Part shown: in pieces, positions 35,543 to 43,860 of the stretch
Layout of the letters: the number at the start of each line of letters is the position of its first letter
Numbering within the stretch: the stretch's first letter is position 1
Assembly (NCBI GenBank): GCA_963816795.1
Contig: CAWFLT010000016.1
Coordinates: 227,345-291,344 of the forward strand
Source of the DNA: CAWFLT01 sp963816795
GTDB lineage: Bacteria > Acidobacteriota > Vicinamibacteria > Vicinamibacterales > SCN-69-37
DNA length: 64,000 nt
Direction: 5' to 3'
Position numbers and translations under genes: made by a program
Notes under the pieces: generated by a model
Database searches by the model: none
Seen by the model: only the letters and a program-made list of their open reading frames with translations
Told to the model about the DNA's origin: nothing

Positions 35543-36586
35543 TCACGGCGCACCAGGCAGCACACCGACCCTCGGCCATCCGTCGATCCAACTCATCGTC
35601 GAAATGAACAGGCTCGATCCGCGTCCCTGCGCCGGGTAGGCGTGGAACAGCATCAGATCACGCGCGCCGTCGGCGACGATCGCGTTGTGTCCAGGTCCGC
35701 GCCAGGTGGGCGTGGTCGCTTCGAGGACCAGCGTGCCGCCGCCCTCGGTCATCGCGACGCCGTCGCGATCGAGATACGGACCGGTCACGCGCTCCGATCG
35801 GCCGACGCGGATGTTGTAGGTGCTCATCGCGCCGCGGCAGCAGCGGTCGAACGAGACGAATAGATAGAAGTAGCGGCCGCGTTTGACGATGAAGGGCGCT
35901 TCGACGGAGCCGCCGATCGGCTGCGCGCGCGGGCGGCTCGAGAGCGAGTGGAGCGTCGTGTCCGACGTCGAGAGCTTGCCGGTGGCCGGATCGACGCGGC
36001 GCATCTTGATGCCGCCCCAGAAGCTGCCCCAGTTGAGCCAGACGTTCTTGTCGTCCTCGACGAACAGATTCGCGTCGATTGCGTTCCAGTCGTCTTTGTC
36101 CTGGAACGACCGGACGACCAGGCCTTCGTCCACCCACTTGTAGCTCGGGCTCGACGGGTCGAGCGTCGTGTTGGTGACGAGCCCGATCGCGGAGTCGCGG
36201 CTGCCGAAGCTGGACACCGAGTAATAGATGTGGAACTTGCCGTTGAGGAACGCGATGTCAGGCGCCCACGCGTTGTTCGCGCGCGGCACTTCGGTCTTCG
36301 TCCACTCCGGCAGACTGTCCGGGAAGACGAAGCCGGTGCGTGTCCACGTCTTCAGATCTTTCGAGGTGCGAATCGGCAGGACGCCGTTGCCGTTGCGGCC
36401 GCCGGTGCAGAACACGTAGTAGGTGTCCTTCTCTTTGATCATGACCGGGTCGTGCACCGGACTGAGGTCGCCGTCGAGCGTCAGCATTTCGGGCGCGGCC
36501 TGACTCGCGCGCGGGGCGAATGCGAAGCCGGAGACGCCGGCGGTCAGGAGGAGTACGGCGAGGGCAGTCGTTCGTCCTGGCAACAT
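35543..36586 (-). CDS. GH43-family secreted arabinan endo-1,5-alpha-L-arabinanase-like hydrolase
   Basis: A 347-residue exported five-bladed propeller. Signal peptide MLPGRTTALAVLLLTAGVSG to about residue 30. The three catalytic carboxylates of clan GH-F are visible: the base Asp in GDLSPVHDPVMIKEKDTYYV, the pKa-modulating Asp in DDWNAIDANLFVEDDKNVWL, and the acid Glu in QPIGGSVEAPFIVKRGRYFY. Other family blocks are YYVFCTGGRNGNGVLPIRTS, NNAWAPDIAFLNGKFHIYYS and PGHNAIVADGARDLMLFHAY. It probably cuts alpha-1,5-linked arabinan from plant cell walls. It is 309 bases upstream of a TonB receptor on the same strand. Frame intact. Confidence 0.9.
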   Translation of the reverse strand: MLPGRTTALAVLLLTAGVSGFAFAPRASQAAPEMLTLDGDLSPVHDPVMIKEKDTYYVFCTGGRNGNGVLPIRTSKDLKTWTRTGFVFPDSLPEWTKTEVPRANNAWAPDIAFLNGKFHIYYSVSSFGSRDSAIGLVTNTTLDPSSPSYKWVDEGLVVRSFQDKDDWNAIDANLFVEDDKNVWLNWGSFWGGIKMRRVDPATGKLSTSDTTLHSLSSRPRAQPIGGSVEAPFIVKRGRYFYLFVSFDRCCRGAMSTYNIRVGRSERVTGPYLDRDGVAMTEGGGTLVLEATTPTWRGPGHNAIVADGARDLMLFHAYPAQGRGSSLFISTMSWIDGWPRVGVLPGAP

Positions 36587-36606
36587 GAACGGAGACTACA
36601 TCGATT

Positions 36607-36639
36607 GGGGTCAGACCGGGGTCAGACCGGGGTCAGACC
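36607..36639. repeat. Three tandem copies of GGGGTCAGACC
   Basis: Perfect 11-base units at 36607, 36618 and 36629, between the start of the GH43 gene and the end of the SnoaL-like gene. Such short repeats recur between genes in this group of bacteria; function unknown. Confidence 0.85.
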
Positions 36640-36660
36640 ACCCGTCGTACCTGTCGCACC

Positions 36661-37026
36661 TCATGCCTTTAACACCACGAGATAACTTACCAGCCGCCGA
36701 ATCTTCGCGTCGCGCATGTCGAAGACGTCGCAGAAGACCAGGTCGACGAGCCCGCCGTCTTCCCGTGGCGCCTGCACCGTGCCTTCCACGACCACGACGT
36801 CGCCGGCCTCCACGGTGCGCGTTTCGGTGATCACTGGCGGTGTCGCGGCGAATCCCGGTTCGACGATGTGCTCCGCGAAGCCGGATTTGCCTCGCGCTTC
36901 GAACCCGCCCGGGATCACCCACTCCACGTCGTCGGTCACGCACGACAGAATCAGCGCCCGGTCCATCGTGCGAAAACCCCTGAGGTAGGCTTCGACGGTG
37001 CGGGTGTTCGGTGTGCTCGCGGTCAT
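36661..37026 (-). CDS. SnoaL/NTF2-like protein
   Basis: A 121-residue cone-fold protein (MTASTPNTRTVEAYLRGFRT start). Typical blocks: VEAYLRGFRTMDRALILSCV, TDDVEWVIPGGFEARGKSGF, EHIVEPGF, and the strands VVVVEGTVQAPREDGGLVDL with VFCDVFDMRDAKIRRLVSYL. This NTF2/SnoaL superfamily includes small isomerases, cyclases and ligand-binding proteins; catalytic residues cannot be assigned, so the function is open. It is divergent from the M20 peptidase gene (41 bases between starts), so the promoters overlap. Confidence 0.82.
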   Translation of the reverse strand: MTASTPNTRTVEAYLRGFRTMDRALILSCVTDDVEWVIPGGFEARGKSGFAEHIVEPGFAATPPVITETRTVEAGDVVVVEGTVQAPREDGGLVDLVFCDVFDMRDAKIRRLVSYLVVLKA

Positions 37027-37067
37027 CGGTCTCCTCCGGTCTGCCGGTCCGCGCTATCCTTGCCGGC

Positions 37068-38480
37068 ATGATCCGCGTTGCCGCCTATCTTGCCCTGCTC
37101 AGCCTCGCCGCGCCAGCGGCGCAACAGCCGCTCGCGCCGCACCAGCAGCTCGCGCGCGAAGTCTACAAGGAGCTGATCGAGATCAACACCGCCGTCACGA
37201 CCGGCAGTACGACACCGGCGGCCGAGGCCATGGCCAAACGGTTCCGCGCCGCGGGGTTCCCGGCCGAGGACGTGTTCGTCGGCGGACCGGATCCCCGCAA
37301 GAGCAATCTCGTCGTCCGCTATCGCGGCCGCGCCGGCGCCGCCCGCAAGCCGATCCTGCTCCTCGCGCACATCGACGTCGTCGAGGCGAAGAAGGAGGAC
37401 TGGTCGCCCGGGCTCGATCCGTTCGTGTTCACCGAAAAGGACGGCTATTTCTACGGCCGCGGGACGGCTGACGACAAGGCGATGGCGGCGATCTTCGTCG
37501 CCAACCTGCTCCGCATGAAATCGCAGGGGCTCGTGCCCGAGCGCGATCTCGTGCTGGCGCTCACGGCCGACGAGGAAGGGGGCGACCACAACGGCGTGCA
37601 GTGGCTGCTCGCGAACCATCGCGCGCGCGTGGACGCCGAGTATGGCCTCAACGAAGGCGGCGGGGGACAGTCGCGCAACGGCCGGAGGGTCGCCAATCGC
37701 GTGCAGGCGAGCGAGAAGATCTACGTCGACTACACCGTCGTCGTCACGAACAAGGGCGGTCACAGCTCGCAGCCGCAGGCCGAGAACGCGATCTACGAGC
37801 TGGCGGACGCGATCGCGCGCATCGGCAAGTTCTCGTTCCCGGCGAAGCTCAACGAGGTGACGCGCGCGTACTTCGACAAGATGGCGGCGATCGAGCAAGG
37901 CGCGCTGGCGGCGGACTTCAAGGCGGTCGCCGCGGCCACGCCCGGCGCGGACGCGATCGCGCGATTGTCCGCGATCCCGCTCTACAACGCGATGCTGCGC
38001 ACGACCTGCGTGACGACGATGGTGGAGGCCGGGCATGCGCCGAACGCGCTGCCGCAGCGCGCGGCGGCGAACGTGAACTGCCGCATCCTGCCCGGCGAGG
38101 ATCCGGAGGAGGTGCTCCGGACGTTGATCAAGGTGGCGAACAGCCCGAAGGTCACGATCACGCCGGTGGACGCCGCGAAGCCGAGCCCGCCCTCGCCGCT
38201 GACGCCGGAGATCATGCAGGCGATCACGCGCGTCACCGAGGAGATGTGGCCCGGCGTGCCGGTGATCCCGTTCATGAGCACCGGCGCGACCGACGGGCTG
38301 TATTTCCGGCAGGCCGGCATCCCGATCTACGGCGTCTCGGGGCTGTTCGGCGACATGGACGACGTCCGCGCGCACGGCCGCGACGAGCGGATGGGGGTCA
38401 AGGAATTCTTCGACGGGCAGGAGTTTCTCTGGTGGCTGGTCAACGCGCTGAGCGGGGCGAGGAAGAGCGAGGGCGGTTGA
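37068..38480 (+). CDS. Secreted M20-family metallopeptidase
   Basis: A 470-residue zinc peptidase. The start at 37068 (MIRVAAYLALLSLAAPAAQQ) gives a signal peptide. The metal and catalytic motifs are KPILLLAHIDVVEAKKEDW (first zinc His and catalytic Asp), YFYGRGTADDKAMAAIFVAN (bridging Asp), LALTADEEGGDHNGVQWLL (catalytic and zinc Glu) and GLNEGGGG. The dimerisation lid begins at DYTVVVTNKGGHSSQPQAEN. The C-terminal VIPFMSTGATDGLYFRQAGI and GVSGLFGDMDDVRAHGRDER contain the last zinc His. It most resembles exported carboxypeptidase/dipeptidase types; substrate unknown. Frame intact. Confidence 0.93.
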   Translation: MIRVAAYLALLSLAAPAAQQPLAPHQQLAREVYKELIEINTAVTTGSTTPAAEAMAKRFRAAGFPAEDVFVGGPDPRKSNLVVRYRGRAGAARKPILLLAHIDVVEAKKEDWSPGLDPFVFTEKDGYFYGRGTADDKAMAAIFVANLLRMKSQGLVPERDLVLALTADEEGGDHNGVQWLLANHRARVDAEYGLNEGGGGQSRNGRRVANRVQASEKIYVDYTVVVTNKGGHSSQPQAENAIYELADAIARIGKFSFPAKLNEVTRAYFDKMAAIEQGALAADFKAVAAATPGADAIARLSAIPLYNAMLRTTCVTTMVEAGHAPNALPQRAAANVNCRILPGEDPEEVLRTLIKVANSPKVTITPVDAAKPSPPSPLTPEIMQAITRVTEEMWPGVPVIPFMSTGATDGLYFRQAGIPIYGVSGLFGDMDDVRAHGRDERMGVKEFFDGQEFLWWLVNALSGARKSEGG

Positions 38481-38490
38481 CTCCCCCAGG

Positions 38491-38518
38491 TTGCCATACT
38501 GCTATGGTAGTATGGCAA
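38491..38518 (+). promoter_or_regulatory. Palindromic operator of VapBC module 2
   Basis: Arms TTGCCATACT (38491-38500) and AGTATGGCAA (38509-38518) are perfect ten-base inverted repeats around eight bases, ending three bases before the antitoxin ATG at 38522. This fits an autoregulated antitoxin site. Confidence 0.6.
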
Positions 38519-38521
38519 GGT

Positions 38522-38812
38522 ATGGTAAAGGTCACGTTCACGCTCGATGAAGAGACGGTCGCCGCGATCAAGCGGATCGCGCAGCGGCTGCAGCGGCCGC
38601 AGAGTGCGGTGATTCGCGCGGCGATTCCGTTCTACGAGCCGCACGCCGGACAGTTGAGCGCGGCCGAGCGGACGCAGCGCGTCGAGGTGTTCGATCGCCT
38701 GGTGGCCCGGGTGCCGGGCAAGCCGGCGGCGGACGTGGACCGGGAGCTCCGGTCCGTCCGTCGGTCCCGGACGGCCGGCTGGCGACGCGCGGCGCGCCGC
38801 GCGCCGCGATGA
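38522..38812 (+). CDS. Ribbon-helix-helix antitoxin (VapB-like), module 2
   Basis: A 96-residue protein. MVKVTFTLDEETVAAIKRIA and RLQRPQSAVIRAAIPFYEP form an RHH DNA-binding fold. The remaining part (SAAERTQRVEVFDRLVARVP) is helical and the end is very Arg-rich. It overlaps the PIN toxin start by four bases (ATGA). The start follows a palindromic operator. It is unrelated in sequence to the antitoxin of module 1 outside the RHH pattern. Confidence 0.82.
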   Translation: MVKVTFTLDEETVAAIKRIAQRLQRPQSAVIRAAIPFYEPHAGQLSAAERTQRVEVFDRLVARVPGKPAADVDRELRSVRRSRTAGWRRAARRAPR

Positions 38813-39189
38813 TTCACCTCGATACCTCGGTGCTCGTCGATGCGCTGACGGGCCCGCGCCGTTCGGGCCTCGTCCTCCGCCGTGTGCTGGAAGGTCCCCA
38901 TCCCATCGCGTTCAGCAGCATCGTGCTCTACGAGTGGCTCCGCGGCCCACGGCTGCGGCAGGAGCTCGAGGCGCAGGAGGCGTTGTTCCCGTCCGCGGAT
39001 GCGGTGGCGTTCGGCTCGGCCGAAGCGGCGATCGCCGGGCGTCTGTACCAGACGGTGCGGCGCCCGCGAGGCCGGGAGGGCGATTTGGCGGTCGCTGCGT
39101 GTGCGCTCACCCATGGCGCGGTGCTGTGGACGCTGAACCTGAAGGACTTCGCGGACATTCCCGGGCTCGAGGTGCTCGAGGAACGCTGA
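38809..39189 (+). CDS. PIN-domain ribonuclease toxin (VapC-like), module 2
   Basis: A 126-residue PIN protein: MIHLDTSVLVDALTGPRRSG with D5 as first metal ligand, Glu in FSSIVLYEWLRGPRLRQELE, Asp in RPRGREGDLAVAACALTHGA, and Asp in LWTLNLKDFADIPGLEVLEE. All acidic positions are kept. It is translationally coupled to the antitoxin by an ATGA overlap. The cleavage target is unknown. It lies 130 bases before a tRNA-Asn gene. Confidence 0.88.
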   Translation: MIHLDTSVLVDALTGPRRSGLVLRRVLEGPHPIAFSSIVLYEWLRGPRLRQELEAQEALFPSADAVAFGSAEAAIAGRLYQTVRRPRGREGDLAVAACALTHGAVLWTLNLKDFADIPGLEVLEER

Positions 39190-39317
39190 GGCGGCGCCAC
39201 GTGGCGTCACGTGACGTCGAGCCGGGCCACTGCGTACGCGTGTTGCCAGGCGGCGGCCGGGCGGGCTAAGATCGCTGTTCCTGCCGCGGGGGTGCGCCCC
39301 TGCAGAAGCGCGGCTGT

Positions 39318-39392
39318 TCCTCGGTAGCTCAACGGTAGAGCATCCGGCTGTTAACCGGAGGGTTGCTGGTTCGAATCCAGCCCGAGGAGCCA
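39318..39392 (+). tRNA. tRNA-Asn (GTT), with encoded CCA
   Basis: A complete cloverleaf: acceptor TCCTCGG (39318-39324) pairs with CCGAGGA (39382-39388), discriminator G, then CCA at 39390-39392. The anticodon loop is CTGTTAA with stem TCCGG/CCGGA, giving anticodon GTT (Asn). The T arm GCTGGTTCGAATCCAGC is standard. A decayed copy of the 3' half follows at 39562-39613. Confidence 0.97.
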
Positions 39393-39561
39393 AATCCTTC
39401 AAAATCAAAACTTACGAGCGCCATTTTCCGAGCTGGAAGCGCTCGCGAATGACTTTGCCCTTTTCTTGCCCTTTTCGGTCACGATTTCGATCGAATTCCG
39501 TCTCGTTTTGAATCGCGTTCAGAGGGAAAACCGATCGCCATCGATTCGAGAGATGGACGGG

Positions 39562-39613
39562 CCTCCGGGGTTTACCCGGAGGGTCGCTGATTCGACTTCA
39601 GCCCGACAAGCCA
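39562..39613 (+). repeat. Degenerate copy of the tRNA-Asn 3' half (attachment-site-like)
   Basis: Aligned with 39341-39392, 41 of 52 positions agree, including the end in CCA at 39611-39613 and the anticodon-stem pairing CTCCGG/CCGGAG. The anticodon loop has lost T33, so it is not a tRNA. Such 3' duplications are left when integrases use a tRNA gene as attachment site. The 169 bases in between, and 39614-39805, contain no supported gene; an open minus-strand run of about 50 codons ends at about 39417 but is not recognised. Confidence 0.6.
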
Positions 39614-39805
39614 ATTTCAAAGTGCGCACTTCCTCAGCGCTCTGACCAAAACGGTTGACCGAGCCGAGTGCGAAACTCGTTTCCCGAAGGATTGATCTTC
39701 GGCGGAGAAGACGCTGACGCAGCCGCTCGTCGAGTGGCTGTCCAAAATCTTCACAAAACCCTGACCCAATCGCCTGGCGGGTGCCCAACAATAAGGCGCA
39801 CTGAG

Positions 39806-40580
39806 ATGCTCCCTCGACGACACCAGTCGCTCGTGCGCCGATCCGGCTGGTGGGTGTTCGCGGCGCTCATCGCGACGCCCGCGGTCGTGCTGGCGCTGCT
39901 CGGGCTGAAGGCGATCCGGGCCGACGAGATTGAACGCCGGCAGCGCCTCCTCGACCAGCAGATTCAGGTGGCCAGGCTCGCGGACGTTGCGCTGTCGACC
40001 GCCGTCGACGGCGAGGCCGCCCGCGGTACCGCGTTCGAGATCGACCGCAAGAACACGGTGTCCTTTCCTGCCGAGCGCGTCTTTGTTGGCGCGGGAACCG
40101 TTGGGGCGCCGGACGTCGGGACTGAAACTGGCCCACTGGTGGAACAGGCGCGGGCGGCCGACGCGCAGGGACGGCGCGATGATGCCAAGCGGCTGTACCG
40201 AGTTGGTCCGGTCGTATCCGGCGCTGCGGCAATGGGCAGACCTCCAACTCCTGCTGCTGCAACCGCACATCCTGGAACCCGCCAGCGTCGATCGCGTCGC
40301 CGTGGCCATGTTGGCCGCATCCGACGCGCGCTCGCCTGGCGGGATCCCGCTTTCAATCGTCGTGTGCAGCCTAATGGAAGGGGCTCCCAAGGCCAGCCAG
40401 GCGCGTTTTGCCGCGTTGCTCGAAGGGACCATCGAGAGCCTGCGCGCCGGGCGATGGTGGCTGAGCCTGGACCAGCGCAGCGCGTATGACATCCAGTTGC
40501 GCGGATGGCTACGCGTAGCCCGCCAGGGAGCCGACGTCGCACACGTGCGTCACAAGCCAGTCGATCTGAGCCTGGCGTGA
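39806..40580 (+). CDS. Truncated membrane sensor (N-terminal part of a histidine-kinase-like protein; one frame slip)
   Basis: Starts MLPRRHQSLVRRSGWWVFAA at 39806 and has one transmembrane helix (WWVFAALIATPAVVLALLGL), then a coiled region EIERRQRLLDQQIQVARLAD. A frame slip near 40190 continues it as LVRSYPALRQWADLQLLLLQ and LSIVVCSLMEGAPKASQARF to LRVARQGADVAHVRHKPVDL. This layout is that of the periplasmic sensor part of acidobacterial histidine kinases. No HAMP, H-box or ATPase domain follows; the frame stops at 40580 and the next gene is on the other strand. It is therefore either a truncated kinase, cut at an island boundary, or an orphan sensor. The family call is from general resemblance only. 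Confidence 0.5.
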
Positions 40581-40628
40581 TCCGCTTCTGAGAGCGCTCG
40601 AGAATCGGAAGCCCCTGCCGTCGCATTT

Positions 40629-42413
40629 TCAGCTCCGCGGCTGATGCTTCAACGCGGTCTGCACATCGGCGATCACGGCAGAGTAGTCCGCCGCGCCACG
40701 CGAGTCATGGCGAATGCGCGAGTACGTCCCACGCGTTCCTCGCCGCTCGAAGAACGTCCGGCCAACGGTCGCCTCGGCGAGCTTCTCCGCCCAGCGCAGG
40801 AGGTACGCAGATTGTGGCTTATGTTCGGCGGCGCGCCACCTGTCGGCGAACGCGTTCGCCATGCTGCTCAGAACGGTCAGCGCCCGCACTTCCAGGTTCT
40901 TTGAATTGAGCGTCCCGCCTTTTGCATACACGACGAGCGTCTGTTCAACAGCCCGCTCCCGCCTCTCGATCTTGTTAATCGCGTCGGCAAGCTCGTACAG
41001 GCAGTACCAGTTGTCGCTCGGATTGTCCTCGAGATAGCTGTCCGACAAGTAAAGCAGGATGCAGGGAGTCCTGCCCATCTCGTCCATGAAAAGCATGACC
41101 TCGCGGACGTTGTCGCTGCGCGTATGCGGCGACTGGTACCACCCGACTAGTGCCTCCGGCCCCAACGCTTGCTCGAGCGCCTTGACGAGGGCCTTGGCTG
41201 CTTGTTGATCCTGTCCATTGCTCGACACCACAATGTCCCACTGAGTTTTTCTAGCCCGAAGCCAGCGTTCGCGACGAAAGAAGCTCGCCGTGAAATCCAG
41301 GAACTCGCGCGACCCGACGTGGCTCACCCGCCCGCGTCCGTGCGCTCGCCCCGCCAACGGGCTCGCCTCGCCGTCAAGCAGCTCGTTGACTTGTTGTGCC
41401 AGCCACTTGAGGCGATCCTGTGAAGCGATCAGCCTGGCGTCGAGAGTACCGAGGAAGCCGTCGACCTCATTGGGCCGCCATCGCACCTGGAAGCACCAAG
41501 TGGGACGGAACTTGTCATCGACGGCCTGCATGCCGTCACGAAACCACTGGGTGTGAACGCCGGCCATACCGCCCAAGTGAGCCATCAGCTTTCGAAACTC
41601 GAACTCGCTAGTCGTCTGGCTCCCGAACGGAAATGTCTCGCGCGAGCTTCCTCTGGTCAGTTCGGAGATGTGCTGGATCTGCTGAGTGATCTCTTGTTCA
41701 ACGGCATCAAATGCCGGCAGCAACCACTTCTCCGTTGCCAGGTACACTTCTTCGCCTTCCCGGTGCTCGTCGCGCGTGGCCAGCCTTGCGACGATGCCGC
41801 AGTCGCGCATGTACTGCAGGATCCGCCCGCGCTTCAGATCGTTGTCAAGTTCCCGCCATGCTGCACTGCACTTGACTAGATCGCTCTCGTAGAATCGCCC
41901 ATAGCGGTCCTTTATCAACCAGGCGAGTTTGCCGCTGGGCTGCAGCATCTCGTAGATGAGAGAGGACGCCCACTGTTGGTCGATCAGCACGGCATCGCTG
42001 CGACGGTCGCGCAGGTGAAAAATCTGCCCAGCATCGTGCAAGTAACCGGTGATCGTAGCAACGTCGTCGGTATCGAGCGCCAGGGCGCGCGCACCGCTCG
42101 CTGCGTGGCGCTGCTTCACCATGGCGTCCCATTTCTCCCAGTTGACGATCAGGTGCTGTGCCTGCTCTCTTTCCTCGAACGCCGTCCGGTTCTCTTGCAG
42201 CAACTCGTCGACGTACCGGGCCGTCTCGGCGTGAAAGGCTGGCCGCACGATCCCGATGCGGTGCGCCTCTGCGCCGCAGCGCCATCGAATATTCTCGACC
42301 AGTTTCAGGTACTCCGGGTTCCCGGAACTCGGCTCTTCGAGAGAATCGATGTAGTCGCACGACAGCTTTCGCGTGGCGTGCTTTGGGGCGTGCCTAGTCC
42401 AGGGCGGCTGGTC
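40629..42413 (-). CDS. COR-TIR protein (ROCO-like), 5' end missing at the contig joint
   Basis: About 590 residues of one frame remain. N-terminal part: LSCDYIDSLEEPSSGNPEYL, EREQAQHLIVNWEKWDAMVK, then DVATITGYLHDAGQIFHLRD, AVLIDQQWASSLIYEMLQPS, GRILQYMRDCGIVARLATRD and EGEEVYLATEKWLLPAF. These are the blocks of a COR domain, which in ROCO proteins follows a Roc GTPase. The C-terminal 200 residues are a TIR-like domain: QWDIVVSSNGQDQQAAKALV, ALVGWYQSPHTRSDNVREVM, GRTPCILLYLSDSYLEDNPS and NWYCLYELADAINKIERRER, where E in YELADAI could be the catalytic glutamate. Leucine-rich repeats and Roc are not present, because the frame runs at about 42410 into an unrelated integrase. A ROCO-TIR defence or signalling protein is the likely original. 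Confidence 0.72.
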   Translation of the reverse strand, partial: DQPPWTRHAPKHATRKLSCDYIDSLEEPSSGNPEYLKLVENIRWRCGAEAHRIGIVRPAFHAETARYVDELLQENRTAFEEREQAQHLIVNWEKWDAMVKQRHAASGARALALDTDDVATITGYLHDAGQIFHLRDRRSDAVLIDQQWASSLIYEMLQPSGKLAWLIKDRYGRFYESDLVKCSAAWRELDNDLKRGRILQYMRDCGIVARLATRDEHREGEEVYLATEKWLLPAFDAVEQEITQQIQHISELTRGSSRETFPFGSQTTSEFEFRKLMAHLGGMAGVHTQWFRDGMQAVDDKFRPTWCFQVRWRPNEVDGFLGTLDARLIASQDRLKWLAQQVNELLDGEASPLAGRAHGRGRVSHVGSREFLDFTASFFRRERWLRARKTQWDIVVSSNGQDQQAAKALVKALEQALGPEALVGWYQSPHTRSDNVREVMLFMDEMGRTPCILLYLSDSYLEDNPSDNWYCLYELADAINKIERRERAVEQTLVVYAKGGTLNSKNLEVRALTVLSSMANAFADRWRAAEHKPQSAYLLRWAEKLAEATVGRTFFERRGTRGTYSRIRHDSRGAADYSAVIADVQTALKHQPRS

Positions 42414-43231
42414 TTCACCAGCGTCGAGGGCCAACGTGGCGCAGGTGTGGCGAAGATCGTGTGGATGCAAGGTGTCGGCCAAGTGCGGCAGGGCACGGCG
42501 GGCCAATGTGCCGGAATCAACCGCCACAGCGCGTGCCGGTCAACGGATGTGCCTTTGGCCGTGCACAGTAAAGGACCCTGATCGCGGTCACCTAGGTAGG
42601 CGTCGATGGCCGCCGCCGCACGAGGAGGCAAGGCCATCGTCTGTCGGCGTCCCTCCTTGACGCGTGACGGTCAGTACCCGGTGACCGCGTTGATATCCCA
42701 ATCCGCGACGTCGCCGAGCACAACTCGACTGACACGTAAACCCAACAGCACTGACAGCAACACGATCACGGCGGCTCTGGGTCGGGTGCGCCTCGGCCGC
42801 ATTGATCAGTTCCCCGACCTCGGCGACGGTCAACCCGGTGGACTGCACGTTCTCGCCGGCGGCTGGCCTGCGTACCCGGGCCGCCGGATTGCGCTGCATG
42901 ATCCCCTCGTCTACGGCGTAGGCGAAAAACCCGGCCACCGCCGACATGCGGCGTCGAATGGAGGTGGCGGCGGCACCTTCACGGATTTGGGTTTCCACGT
43001 AAGCGTCCAGATGCACCCGAGAACATGCCAGTACATCGATATCGAGACTGGCGCACCAGCGGCCAAAATGGGTCAAATCCGCAGCGTAGGCGCTGCGAGT
43101 GTTGCCGCGATAAGCCAGACAGGTACGCCGCGGCGAGACGAGCGGCGGTAGCGGTGTCGAACCCGGCGCGGTATGGGGCGGGCCGCAGTCGCGGGCAGAT
43201 GGGTAGCGGCGGCGGTCAGCTCCACGGTCAC
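42414..43231 (-). CDS. Tyrosine recombinase (XerC/D-like), frame-shifted and truncated at the joint
   Basis: Read from a GTG near 43231 through several frames: AYAADLTHFGRWCASLDIDV and RVHLDAYVETQIREGAAATS (SAM-like core-binding domain), FFAYAVDEGIMQRNPAARVR, VLLSVLLGLRVSRVVLGDVA (first catalytic Arg), RVLTVTRQGGTPT, AIDAYLGDRDQGPLLCTAKG, and finally HPHDLRHTCATLALDAGED (catalytic HxxR). The sequence after this, which should hold the last His/Trp and the tyrosine, is missing; the frame passes into the COR-TIR protein. Domain order and ALPPRAAAAIDAYL resemble actinobacterial integrases. It marks the edge of the actinobacterial part. Confidence 0.78.
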
Positions 43232-43407
43232 GCAAGACACCTTAGAGCCTTGCACCCCACGTTGGGATTACGACGCGCAGCGCGCCTTGGGGCCCAAAAC
43301 GGATTCCGGAAAGCCTTTTTCGTGAAATTTTTCTACATTGCGCACTAATAGACCCCGCAGTTACTGAAAGCATCAGAGGTGGCCTGCTGTTAACTGGAGG
43401 AGGACCA

Positions 43408-43673
43408 ATGAGCCGCGGGGATTGGGACGAACAAGCCGTCGACAAAGCCGTGGCAGAACTCCTGGAGGCCTGGCGGATCTCTGGTTTGAGTGGAGACGAG
43501 CTTCATCTAGGCCTCGATCACGAATGGGAAAACGGGCCCGAAGGAACCCGGTTGGTGGAATTCGTCGCACGCACGCCCACGGATTCACCGCCAGCGAAGG
43601 TGAGTATCTTCTCTATCAGGACTCCCAGAAGCCCAGCCCTGAAGAAGCTGACATTTACGTGATACTCAGATAA
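43408..43673 (+). CDS. Small unknown protein (one frame slip)
   Basis: About 88 residues. MSRGDWDEQAVDKAVAELLE starts after a strong Shine-Dalgarno (GGAGGAGG). It continues AWRISGLSGDELHLGLDHEW and EGTRLVEFVART, and after a slip near 43575 HAHGFTASEGEYLLYQDSQK and PSPEEADIYVILR. It is acidic and has no membrane segment or signal. I do not recognise the family. Acidic small proteins beside integrases are often immunity or accessory proteins, but nothing here shows that. Confidence 0.5.
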
Positions 43674-43860
43674 AACCCTCACCACCTTCTCGGGTTGACT
43701 GGCTGTTAATCGCGCTTCCGGTCGCGCACAGCGCTCCACCGCAGGTGAGCCGCCGATCATGCCCGTTCCGCAATGTGAAGATGGCGCACTAGTTATTGAT
43801 TAGCACCTCTCGGTACTGCACGGTGTCAAGGCCTCGCCGACGACCGAGGGGCCCTCACCC

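Noticed and set aside
37023..38375. A 450-codon minus-strand frame across the M20 peptidase gene
   Set aside because: It is the antisense of a conserved gene in GC-rich DNA; its composition (Arg/Asp/His/Val rich) shows no family and no ribosome site.
39562..39613. A second functional tRNA gene
   Set aside because: The 5' half is missing and the anticodon loop lacks T33; only the 3' half is recognisable.
40629..42527. A single 632-residue frame joining integrase and COR-TIR sequences as a real fusion protein
   Set aside because: The integrase half stops right before its catalytic tyrosine and the COR half lacks its start; the flanks belong to different phyla. A misjoin explains it better.
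43256..43407. Promoterless remnant of another gene between integrase and the small protein
   Set aside because: No frame shows a known motif; the stretch is AT-rich and ends in a ribosome site, so it is more likely the upstream region of the gene at 43408.
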